Shown piece by piece: positions 1 through 6,795 of a DNA stretch of 9,353 bases. Origin of the DNA: Flavobacteriaceae bacterium (GTDB lineage: Bacteria > Bacteroidota > Bacteroidia > Flavobacteriales > Flavobacteriaceae). Made by a program: the position numbers and the translations under genes. Below the pieces are notes generated by a model, which made no database searches, was not told where the DNA came from, and saw only the letters and a program-made list of their open reading frames with translations. Within the stretch, counting starts at the first letter, position 1. Each line of letters starts with the position of its first letter. The DNA lies in the NCBI GenBank assembly GCA_003533785.1, contig DQCR01000061.1, positions 7,169 through 16,521 of the forward strand, in the 5' to 3' direction.

Positions 1-22
1 TTCTTTTTCATAGCAATTTTTT

Positions 23-57
23 CCCATCCTTATTACTAAGGGTGGGTTTTGTTTTTT
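23..57 (+). terminator. Rho-independent terminator of an upstream plus-strand gene
   Basis: The arms at 23-31 (cccatcctt) and 38-46 (aagggtggg) pair over nine positions with a single T-G wobble. One further A-T pair (32 with 37) leaves a four-base loop. The 3' arm runs straight into a T-rich tract at 47-57, interrupted by one G, which is the classic intrinsic terminator layout for plus-strand transcription. The gene it ends lies outside the window. A TAG at 11-13 could be its stop codon, but ten bases of frame cannot prove that. On the minus strand the hairpin is followed by A residues, so it should work in one direction only. Confidence 0.72.
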
Positions 58-85
58 ACACTATCTTCGATAAAATATTGTTCCA

Positions 86-925
86 ATGAAATCCCTTTTA
101 GACCTCCTTAATTATGAGTTTCATCTAGGGAAATCAGTAGTTCTCACTCCTAAAGCGGTTCTACTTGCGATTGTTTTTTATTTTTTCACATGGCTGCTAC
201 TTAAGCTTATTCGAAGGATTGTTTCTAGAGCATTGGATGAGGAAGCCCGTGTCAAGTTTAAAGGAATCTTTACCTTTTTCAACTACTTCATCTATACCAT
301 AGTTACCCTTGTAGCTTTCGATACGGTAGGGCTTAATTTGACAACAATTTTTGCTGCTTCTGCAGCTCTTTTGGTTGGAGTAGGGCTTGCATTGCAAACC
401 TTTATTCAAGATATTATTTCAGGGGTATTCATTTTAGCGGATCAATCGGTTCATGTAGGCGATATCATTCAAGTAGACGGGCAAATTGGTAAAGTAGAGC
501 GAATCCAATTGAGAACTACACGTGCCGTCACTCGTGACAATCGTGTGCTAATTATTCCAAATCATAAATTCATGGCTTCCATTCTCTATAATTGGACGGA
601 AAATGGTACACTCACTCGAGAATCTGTTGCGGTAGGAGTTGCATATGCATCAGATATCAATCGTGTCAAAGAAATATTGATTGAAACAGCTAGTGAACAT
701 CCCTTAATTCTTAAGAAACCAGCACCCTTGGTGTTATTCAATGCTTTTGGTGAGAGTGCTTTGGAATTTGAATTGTTGTTCTCCATCAATCGAAGTTTTG
801 AATCCAATATTGTGAAAAGCGATGTGCGTTTTGCTATAGACAAGGCCTTTCGTGAAAATACCATTGAAATACCCTTTCCCCAACGCGTCATTCATCAATC
901 CAATAATACCTCTTCAAATGGCTAA
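86..925 (+). CDS. MscS-family small-conductance mechanosensitive ion channel
   Basis: This 279-residue protein is an inner-membrane channel of the MscS family, which opens under membrane tension to release solutes on hypo-osmotic shock. Hydrophobic segments lie near residues 22-44 and 61-83. The Ala/Gly-rich pore helix (TM3) is at about 87-117 and includes GVGLALQTFIQDIISG. The cytoplasmic beta domain follows (about 122-170), with VGDIIQVDGQIGKVERI and the family-typical IIPNHKF, then the C-terminal alpha/beta region to residue 279. Length and three-helix layout match the E. coli MscS class, not the long MscK type. The ATG at 86 starts just before the first hydrophobic stretch. No clear ribosome binding site is visible, which is normal for Bacteroidota. 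The stop overlaps the next gene's start by 8 nt. The family is certain. Gating properties and ion preference cannot be read from sequence, and several paralogues per genome are usual, so no symbol is given. Confidence 0.95.
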   Translation: MKSLLDLLNYEFHLGKSVVLTPKAVLLAIVFYFFTWLLLKLIRRIVSRALDEEARVKFKGIFTFFNYFIYTIVTLVAFDTVGLNLTTIFAASAALLVGVGLALQTFIQDIISGVFILADQSVHVGDIIQVDGQIGKVERIQLRTTRAVTRDNRVLIIPNHKFMASILYNWTENGTLTRESVAVGVAYASDINRVKEILIETASEHPLILKKPAPLVLFNAFGESALEFELLFSINRSFESNIVKSDVRFAIDKAFRENTIEIPFPQRVIHQSNNTSSNG

Positions 926-2081
926 TATTTTATTAATAGAAGACGAAGAACCAATTCGTAGAGTGATGGTAAAGATTCTAATAGATGAGAATAAAAGCTA
1001 TCAAATAACGGAAGCATCCCATGGGAAAGAGGGCTTAGAAAAGCTTACTCGAGACAATTTTGATTTGATTCTTTGCGATATTAAAATGCCGAAGATGGAT
1101 GGAATGGAAGTATTACAGCAAGCAAGGAAAAAAAATATATCTACCCCATTTATTATGTTGACTGGTCATGGGAACCTAGAAACAGCTGTAGAGGCAATGA
1201 AGTTAGGTGCCTATGACTTCATTCCAAAGCCTCCAGACTTAAATCGACTGTTGACCGCTGTTCGCAATGCACTTCAGGTAAAGACGCTCGTCAAAGAAAA
1301 TAAGGCGCTTAAAAAGAAAGTCGCTGAAAAATATCGTATGATTGGCGAGTCTGACTCCCTTCTCAAAATCAAAACACTAATCGATAAAGTTGCACCCACG
1401 GAAGCCCGGGTACTTATTACAGGTGAAAACGGAACAGGAAAAGAATTGGTTGCACACCAATTACATGAGAAAAGCTCACGTAGTAAAGCACCTTTTATAG
1501 AAGTGAATTGTGCAGCCATTCCTTCTGAATTGATTGAGAGCGAGTTATTTGGCCATCTCAAAGGGGCATTCACTTCGGCAGTTAAAGATCGCCCTGGGAA
1601 ATTTGAAGCGGCTAACGGGGGCACTTTGTTTCTAGATGAGATAGCCGATATGAGTTTGGCAGCCCAAGCCAAGGTTCTTCGTGCTTTGCAGGAAAATAAA
1701 GTCCAGCGAGTAGGAAGTGATAAAGACATTCCCGTTGAGGTGCGAGTGATCGCTGCCACCAATAAAAACTTAAAAAAAGAAATTGAAGAAGGTCGTTTTC
1801 GTGAAGATCTTTTTCATCGATTAGCAGTTATTTTGATCGAAGTTCCTTCGTTGAGTGATCGTCTTTCAGACATCCCTATGTTGGCCAACCACTTTATGAA
1901 GCAGTTGGCTGAAGAGCAACGGATGGAGGTTAAAGCATTTTCCAAAGAAGCCATCAAAGAGCTTCAAAATTACCCCTGGTCTGGTAATATTCGTGAACTA
2001 CGCAACGTTATCGAACGTCTTTTAATCCTTGGAAATAATCCTATTGAAGCAAAGGAAATCAAGCAATTTGCACCTAAATAA
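918..2081 (+). CDS. Sigma-54-dependent response regulator: receiver plus AAA+ domain, no DNA-binding domain
   Basis: This 387-residue NtrC-type activator has a receiver domain at residues 1-120 with the acidic pair E8/D9, phospho-acceptor D54 (LCDIKMPKMDG), T82 and K104. A Lys-rich helical linker (about 115-140) leads to the AAA+ sigma-54 interaction domain (about 141-380). That domain shows Walker A GENGTGKE (169-176), the L1 loop as GAFTSA (216-221) instead of GAFTGA, Walker B TLFLDE (236-241), ATN (280-282), arginine-finger region GRFREDLFHRL (292-302) and sensor II GNIRELRN (356-363). The protein stops about 24 residues after sensor II, so the usual Fis-type helix-turn-helix is absent. 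The ATG at 918 is preferred over one at 852 in the same frame because MANILLIEDEE is a canonical receiver start; the longer form would lie deep in the channel gene. The 8-nt overlap with that gene suggests translational coupling. No histidine kinase lies in the window, so the input signal is unknown. Confidence 0.93.
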   Translation: MANILLIEDEEPIRRVMVKILIDENKSYQITEASHGKEGLEKLTRDNFDLILCDIKMPKMDGMEVLQQARKKNISTPFIMLTGHGNLETAVEAMKLGAYDFIPKPPDLNRLLTAVRNALQVKTLVKENKALKKKVAEKYRMIGESDSLLKIKTLIDKVAPTEARVLITGENGTGKELVAHQLHEKSSRSKAPFIEVNCAAIPSELIESELFGHLKGAFTSAVKDRPGKFEAANGGTLFLDEIADMSLAAQAKVLRALQENKVQRVGSDKDIPVEVRVIAATNKNLKKEIEEGRFREDLFHRLAVILIEVPSLSDRLSDIPMLANHFMKQLAEEQRMEVKAFSKEAIKELQNYPWSGNIRELRNVIERLLILGNNPIEAKEIKQFAPK

Positions 2082-2088
2082 TATTCTA

Positions 2089-3456
2089 ATGAAAAAATTA
2101 TCTTTTTTCCTAATCACATTTTCATCGTTTGTAGTAGCGCAATCAAAGAAAATTGAACAATCAATTGCTACCCTCTACGAAACGAGCTTGACAGACGGTG
2201 CTTCTTATGATTGGCTAGATCATCTTTCCAATCAAATAGGAGGTCGCTTATCCGGTTCACTCAATGCCGAAAGAGCGGTTCAATGGGGAAAAGAGGAATT
2301 GGATCAAATGGGTTTGGACCGGGTATATTTGCAAGAGGTAATGGTCCCCAAATGGGTTCGTGGCACTTTTGAGTATGCCAATATTGAAACCAGTCCAGGA
2401 AACACCATCAATGTCCCGATTTGCGCCCTTGGAGGATCTATTGCAACTCCTGCGGCTGGGATTCGTGCTGGTGTGGTCGAAGTGCAAAGTATTGATGAGT
2501 TGAAGAGCTTGGGACGCGAGGTTATACAGGGAAAAATCGTCTTTTTTAATCGCCCCATGAATCCGACTAATATTCGAACTTTTGAGGCGTATTCCGATGC
2601 AGTAGACCAACGCACCCAAGGCGCTGCTGAGGCGTCTAAATATGGAGCTGTAGCCGCTGTTGTTCGATCGATGAGTTTACGATTAGACGACTTCCCTCAC
2701 ACAGGGGCTACTCAATATAAAGGAATTCCCCTATCTCAACGCATTCCCGCCAGTGCTATTAGCACCAATGGAGCTGAATTATTGAGCTCGATGCTCAAGT
2801 TAAACCCGGATTTAAGATTTTTCCTCAAACAAAACTGTAAAAATTACCCTGATGTTCTATCACACAATGTTATTGGTGAAATTAAAGGAACAGAAAAACC
2901 AGAGGAAATCATCGTTGTGGGAGGACATCTCGATTCTTGGGATTTAGGGGATGGTTCGCATGACGATGGTGCTGGAATTGTCCAATCTATGGAAGTACTT
3001 CGTCTGTTTAAAAAATTAAATATTAAACCCAAACGTACACTTCGTGTGGTTCTTTTTATGAATGAAGAAAATGGATTACGAGGCGGGGAAAAATATGCCG
3101 CTGAAGCCAAACGAAAAGGGGAATCCCATTATTTCGCTTTGGAGTCGGATTCTGGAGGATTCACTCCCCGAGGGTTTTCTTTTGACTGCAGCAACGAACA
3201 ATTTCAAAACCTTCTCCCTCTATTTTCTTATTTTGAGCCCTATCCCGTTAAAGAGTTTACTCAAGGAGGAAGTGGAGCCGATATCGGCCCTCTCAAAGAC
3301 GGTAAAGTCATTCTAGCAGGATTACGCCCCGATTCTCAACGATACTTTGATTACCATCATGCTGCCAATGATACTTTTGATGCGATTAATAAACGTGAAT
3401 TGGAACTAGGTGCTGCTGCAATGGCTGCATTAGTTTTTCTAATTGATCAGAGGTAG
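2089..3456 (+). CDS. Secreted M28-family zinc peptidase, carboxypeptidase Q-like, with PA-domain insert
   Basis: This 455-residue protein begins with a signal peptide (MKKLSFFLITFSSFVVA, likely cut before Q18) and has no lipobox cysteine, so it should be periplasmic or secreted. Residues of about 110-235 form the protease-associated insert typical of plasma glutamate carboxypeptidase/carboxypeptidase Q relatives. The co-catalytic two-zinc core follows: GGHLDSWDLG (H280, D282), HDDGAG (D292/D293), MNEENG (general base E326 and ligand E327), ESDSGG (D354) and DYHHAAND (H423 or H424). All expected metal ligands appear present, so it is probably active as an aminopeptidase or dipeptidase; the substrate is unknown. 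The ATG at 2089 is chosen over one at 2029 because it opens directly onto the signal peptide and falls 7 nt after the preceding stop. I see no C-terminal type IX secretion sorting domain. The neighbours do not suggest a specific peptide substrate. Confidence 0.92.
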   Translation: MKKLSFFLITFSSFVVAQSKKIEQSIATLYETSLTDGASYDWLDHLSNQIGGRLSGSLNAERAVQWGKEELDQMGLDRVYLQEVMVPKWVRGTFEYANIETSPGNTINVPICALGGSIATPAAGIRAGVVEVQSIDELKSLGREVIQGKIVFFNRPMNPTNIRTFEAYSDAVDQRTQGAAEASKYGAVAAVVRSMSLRLDDFPHTGATQYKGIPLSQRIPASAISTNGAELLSSMLKLNPDLRFFLKQNCKNYPDVLSHNVIGEIKGTEKPEEIIVVGGHLDSWDLGDGSHDDGAGIVQSMEVLRLFKKLNIKPKRTLRVVLFMNEENGLRGGEKYAAEAKRKGESHYFALESDSGGFTPRGFSFDCSNEQFQNLLPLFSYFEPYPVKEFTQGGSGADIGPLKDGKVILAGLRPDSQRYFDYHHAANDTFDAINKRELELGAAAMAALVFLIDQR

Positions 3457-3476
3457 TCATTCAAGCTAGAGATCGA

Positions 3477-4853
3477 GTGAACCTTAAACGCTACACCCAG
3501 GAATTCCGGTATAATATTAAATTAGCTGTTCCTGTCATTATTGGGTTGATTGGCCATACTTTGGTTCAATTGATAGACAATATCATGGTAGGCCAGTTGG
3601 GAACAGCTGAATTAGCAGCCGTTTCTTTAGGAAACAGCTTTGTATTCATAGCCATGTCTTTGGGTATTGGATTCTCAACAGCCATAACTCCCCTTGCTGC
3701 GGAAGCCGATAGTACTGGGAATAAAACGAAAAACAACGCTCTTTTTTTCAATAGCCTAGTGTTATGTACTACGCTTGGTTTGATTTTATCACTGGTCGTA
3801 TGGTTTGCAAAACCCTTGCTGTATCAGATGGGTCAGCCAGAAGAAGTGGTCGCTTTAGCATTACCCTATCTGTTTTGGGTTTCTATGTCTCTCTTTCCGC
3901 TTGTTATTTTTCAAGCATTCAAACAGTTTTGCGATGGTTTGTCATTCACTCGTCCTTCAATGTATGCTACCCTTACGGGCAATCTTGTCAATGTAATTTT
4001 AAACTATTTATTGATTTTTGGTATTGGTTTTTTTCCAGAAATGGGAGTGGAAGGAGCAGCCATAGGGACTATAGTTTCTCGATTGACAATGGTTATTTTT
4101 ATATTGATCTACATGTATAAAGATTCACGATTCCAACACTTTATTACCTCCCTGTCATTTAAACGATACGAAGTAGAATACCTTAAAAAAATAACTAAGT
4201 TGGGGTTTCCCTCCGCATTACAGATGTTTTTTGAAGTTGGTTTTTTTACTGCAGCCATATGGATGTCTGGCCTATTGGGTAAAAACCCACAGGCAGCCAA
4301 TCAAATCGCTCTAAATCTATCATCAATGACTTATATGGTAGCTATGGGACTCGGTGTAGCCGCCATGATTCGTGTGGGTAATCAGTTAGGGAGGAATAAT
4401 TTTGTTGAACTGCGACGCATTGCAATATCCATTTTCTTATTAATTTTTCTACTTGACTTGGTGTTTTGTATAGGTTTTTTAATGTTTAATAATTGGCTAC
4501 CCTATATTTATTTGGATACGGGAAATACCGCCGATCTCAAAAACAGTATAGAGGTGATTGGGTTGGCCGCTTCACTATTGATTATTTCAGCTTTTTTTCA
4601 AATATCAGATGGCTTACAAGCGGTTGTCCTTGGTGCACTTCGAGGCTTGCAGGATGTCAATATTCCAGCTGGGATTGTCTTTTTTGCCTACATAATATTT
4701 GGGTTACCCTTGTCCATATCCCTTGGATTTATTATTGATTGGGGAGTTGTGGGAATATGGATTGGTTTGCTCTCGGGGCTAACTGCATCTGCAATATTAT
4801 TACTTTGGAGATTTCAGTATCTTACCAAAAAAAGAATCTTGCTCAATTCATAA
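3477..4853 (+). CDS. MATE-family (NorM-like) multidrug efflux transporter
   Basis: This 458-residue polytopic membrane protein is made of two homologous halves with about 12 predicted helices. It matches the MATE family, which exports cationic drugs or metabolites in exchange for Na+ or H+. Diagnostic stretches are QLIDNIMVGQLGTAELAAVSLG (residues 31-52), the N-half GVEGAAIGTIVSR (190-202) and, in the C-half, DGLQAVVLGALRGLQD (378-393) and GVVGIWIGLLSGL (423-435). Length is normal for NorM-type members. The start is GTG at 3477: no in-frame ATG lies nearby upstream, and the N-terminal helix already begins near residue 13, so a later ATG would destroy it. The gene follows the peptidase by 20 nt and precedes the small unknown gene by 3 nt, consistent with one transcript. 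Substrate and coupling ion cannot be assigned from sequence. Confidence 0.93.
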   Translation: MNLKRYTQEFRYNIKLAVPVIIGLIGHTLVQLIDNIMVGQLGTAELAAVSLGNSFVFIAMSLGIGFSTAITPLAAEADSTGNKTKNNALFFNSLVLCTTLGLILSLVVWFAKPLLYQMGQPEEVVALALPYLFWVSMSLFPLVIFQAFKQFCDGLSFTRPSMYATLTGNLVNVILNYLLIFGIGFFPEMGVEGAAIGTIVSRLTMVIFILIYMYKDSRFQHFITSLSFKRYEVEYLKKITKLGFPSALQMFFEVGFFTAAIWMSGLLGKNPQAANQIALNLSSMTYMVAMGLGVAAMIRVGNQLGRNNFVELRRIAISIFLLIFLLDLVFCIGFLMFNNWLPYIYLDTGNTADLKNSIEVIGLAASLLIISAFFQISDGLQAVVLGALRGLQDVNIPAGIVFFAYIIFGLPLSISLGFIIDWGVVGIWIGLLSGLTASAILLLWRFQYLTKKRILLNS

Positions 4854-4856
4854 TTT

Positions 4857-5084
4857 ATGGACACACTACCGAAGTATTTGATAGCTGACAATTCTTCACA
4901 ACCCGAGGCCCTATATATTATCCACACCGAATACCCCCGATTCTGTCTGAATGTAGCTAACGACGCAATTTTCTGGATGGAAGATTTTCAAAAAGACGAT
5001 GAAAAAGAGCTCGAGCAGCTCACCCCTGGGCTGATTGCCTCTGCATTGGCTTTTTACGATCAAGAGATGGAATCTTTAGAGTAA
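4857..5084 (+). CDS. Conserved-looking small acidic protein of unknown function (75 aa)
   Basis: This is a 75-residue soluble-looking protein with no signal peptide or membrane segment. It is acidic (many Asp/Glu, especially DFQKDDEKELEQL at about 44-56). The N-terminal half looks beta-like (KYLIADNSSQPEALYIIHTEYPRFCLNV, about residues 6-33, described here as one region), followed by a Trp-containing turn (FWMEDF) and a predicted C-terminal helix ending in FYDQEMESLE. I recall similar short proteins beginning KYLIADNS or YVIADSS in Bacteroidota genomes but know no function or domain name with confidence. It is probably real: the ATG at 4857 lies 3 nt after the MATE stop, its own stop is 5 nt before the next start, and the composition is protein-like. 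The position suggests co-translation with the transporter and the phosphatase, but no functional link can be claimed. Confidence 0.8.
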   Translation: MDTLPKYLIADNSSQPEALYIIHTEYPRFCLNVANDAIFWMEDFQKDDEKELEQLTPGLIASALAFYDQEMESLE

Positions 5085-5089
5085 AAAGG

Positions 5090-5650
5090 GTGGATTCAAT
5101 ATTATTTTTTGACGAACAGCTTTTTCTTTTTCTCAACCAATTAGGTAGCCCCTCTTTTGATGCCTTTTGGCTTCTCGTCACCCACAAGGCGACTAATATA
5201 GTAGTTTACCTGCTGCTGGCACTAGCTTATGGGAAAAAACAGGGTTGGAGATCCTTTGCCTTTTTGTTTATTTGGGCCCTTTTATTGGTTGCTTTCACTG
5301 ATCAGCTAACCAATGCATTCAAATATGGAGTAGGTCGTCTCCGTCCATGTCATGAACCTGGAGTAATGGAATTAATGAGATTAGTAAAACACAGTTGCGG
5401 AGGTAAATTCAGTTTTTTCTCGGGACACGCTTCCAATTCATTTGCTTTGGCAACGCTCTTCTTTCATGTATACCGTAGCATAGCACCTCGAGGAAGACTT
5501 TTCTTTTACTTTCTGGCTATTCTGATTGCATACAGCCGTATTTATGTAGGAGTTCACTACCCACTTGATATTTTATGTGGGACGATCTTCGGCCTTCTTT
5601 CAGGAACTCTTTTTTGGCGATTGGGGCGTCAATTTGGACTCAAGGAATAA
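5090..5650 (+). CDS. PAP2-family membrane phosphatase (phosphatidic acid phosphatase type 2)
   Basis: This 186-residue integral membrane protein removes phosphate from a lipid phosphate or pyrophosphate, for example undecaprenyl pyrophosphate, phosphatidate or phosphatidylglycerol phosphate; the sequence does not say which. The three phosphatase motifs are intact: KYGVGRLRP (K78, R85, P86), FSGH (S111-H113, with Phe where Pro is common) and SRIYVGVHYPLD (S149, R150, nucleophile H156, D160). Hydrophobic helices lie near 24-47, 55-72, 114-130, 136-149 and 158-176. Two cysteines (C87 and C103) sit in the loop between motifs 1 and 2, on the side of the active site. The start is GTG at 5090, 5 nt after the previous stop; the next internal Met is residue 93, beyond motif 1, so GTG is effectively forced. 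The gene ends the plus-strand block and faces a minus-strand gene 17 nt away. Confidence 0.92.
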   Translation: MDSILFFDEQLFLFLNQLGSPSFDAFWLLVTHKATNIVVYLLLALAYGKKQGWRSFAFLFIWALLLVAFTDQLTNAFKYGVGRLRPCHEPGVMELMRLVKHSCGGKFSFFSGHASNSFALATLFFHVYRSIAPRGRLFFYFLAILIAYSRIYVGVHYPLDILCGTIFGLLSGTLFWRLGRQFGLKE

Positions 5651-5667
5651 CAGGAAGATCAAGCCAT
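5651..5667. other. 17-nt convergent intergenic gap without visible terminator
   Basis: The stop codons of the plus-strand phosphatase and the minus-strand glycosyltransferase are separated by only 17 bases. No inverted repeat or T-tract is evident in the gap, so transcripts from both blocks probably run into each other's last gene before ending. Confidence 0.6.
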
Positions 5668-6795
5668 TTAACCATTACAGACGGAGTCCATCCATTTGAC
5701 GAATTTCTCCCAGGAATAATTTTTTCGAGCCTGTGAGAGCTGTTGTTGTTTTTTTTCTTTGCGTTCATTCATAGCAACTGTCAGTTTTCTTGAAAGAGCT
5801 GAACTATTTGGAGCACATACCCATCCTGTACCGTCAGATACAATGGGTTGCTTGAGTCCCGGAAGATCTGTGACCAAAAGAGGTTTCTGATAATGATAGG
5901 CTAGGGGCACAACTCCGCTTTGTGAAGCCGAACGATAGGGGAGAACTACAATATCAGCAGCACAAAAAACCAACTGGGTATAGGCTTCATCGGCAAAGCC
6001 TGGACTGAAATATAACATCTCTTTTTCGGTCAATTCACTCAATTGTTTTTGGTATTTGGATTGCGGCTCATAGAATTCCCCTACCACAGCCAATAGGATG
6101 TCTGCACTAGCAAGGGGTGCTTCTAAAAATGCACTTAAAAGTAAATCCAAACCCTTATAAGGGCGAACAAGACCGTAGAACAAGGCAATTGGTTTTTTTA
6201 AATCCCATCCCAGCGCAATTCGGGCCTGTTCCTGACCTAGATTTGGAGGAAGGTTTTCTGAAATAGGATGGAAGCCTTTAAATATATTTTCCACTCCGTC
6301 TTTTTTCATTTCTTCTGCAACCGCGGAGGAGAGTGTTATGAATCGAGTAAAGGTTTTTTTTATTTTTTGTGTTAACCAACGATCCCATGGGCGCTGTTCG
6401 TGAGGAATCCAATTATCTACCAAAGCAATACAGCTAGCTGCCGTTTTCAAACGGTTACCTAAATAACTATAACATGGTGCTAAAAAAGGGGTGTAATAAC
6501 GAAAAACGACATGTTTGGGAGCTAAATTTTTGATATAGCGAACCACATTCCCCCATTGCAACGGATTGAAGGCGTGTATTTTTCTTTCTATTTGTAATTC
6601 GTCAGCAGCTTTTTTATCGGTAAACTGACTGGTCCCTGGAAAAATCCCATTCGGATAAAGTTTTTTAAAAGAAACTATCTTAACACTAAACCCTTGTTTT
6701 TGTAATCCTAGAGCCAAGTCATGATTTGTATCCGCAATACCCCCTCTATATGGATGGGCAGGACCGATGATCAAATAATCAAGTTTGAAGTCCAT
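5668..6795 (-). CDS. GT4-like glycosyltransferase (GT-B fold)
   Basis: This 375-residue cytoplasmic or membrane-associated protein has the two Rossmann lobes of a GT-B glycosyltransferase, which moves a sugar from a nucleotide donor to an acceptor. The N-lobe opens with YLIIGPAHPYRGGIADTNHDLA, where the Gly-rich loop (G18, G19) is typical of GT4 enzymes. The C-lobe begins at about residue 200 with ALFYGLVRPYKGLDLLL (R211, K214 as expected phosphate contacts), continues through VVGEFYE (237-243) and ADIVVLPYRSASQSGVVPLAYHYQKP (280-304). The usual EX7E glutamates are replaced: Q292 and Q303 occupy the region. The ATG at 6795 lies inside the previous gene, giving a 17-nt overlap in another frame, a sign of translational coupling to the lipid hydroxylase-like gene. 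Acceptor and sugar are unknown; a lipid or envelope polysaccharide acceptor is plausible by context only. Confidence 0.88.
   Translation of the reverse strand: MDFKLDYLIIGPAHPYRGGIADTNHDLALGLQKQGFSVKIVSFKKLYPNGIFPGTSQFTDKKAADELQIERKIHAFNPLQWGNVVRYIKNLAPKHVVFRYYTPFLAPCYSYLGNRLKTAASCIALVDNWIPHEQRPWDRWLTQKIKKTFTRFITLSSAVAEEMKKDGVENIFKGFHPISENLPPNLGQEQARIALGWDLKKPIALFYGLVRPYKGLDLLLSAFLEAPLASADILLAVVGEFYEPQSKYQKQLSELTEKEMLYFSPGFADEAYTQLVFCAADIVVLPYRSASQSGVVPLAYHYQKPLLVTDLPGLKQPIVSDGTGWVCAPNSSALSRKLTVAMNERKEKKQQQLSQARKNYSWEKFVKWMDSVCNG

Noticed and set aside
48..80. Possible Bacteroidota promoter upstream of the MscS gene (TTTG at 48-51 and a weak -7-like element at 73-80)
   Set aside because: The -7 element matches only part of TAnnTTTG, the upstream TTTG is part of the terminator T-tract, and the implied transcription start would fall on the start codon itself.
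852..917. Upstream in-frame ATG that would extend the response regulator by 22 residues
   Set aside because: The added residues lie in the coding end of the channel gene and do not resemble a receiver domain; the protein starting at 918 has the canonical receiver N-terminus.
1274..1762. 162-codon open frame on the minus strand opposite the AAA+ domain
   Set aside because: It is antisense to a strongly conserved domain and its product resembles no protein family; it is a shadow of the real gene.
2029..2088. Upstream in-frame ATG that would extend the M28 peptidase by 20 residues
   Set aside because: It would bury a clear signal peptide behind residues read out of frame from the regulator gene; 2089 opens directly onto the signal peptide.
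2257..2619. Two overlapping minus-strand frames opposite the peptidase PA insert
   Set aside because: Both are antisense to conserved coding sequence with no independent support.
3764..4120. 118-codon plus-strand frame inside the MATE gene
   Set aside because: It is an alternative frame of a well-recognised transporter, and its product has no coherent motif.
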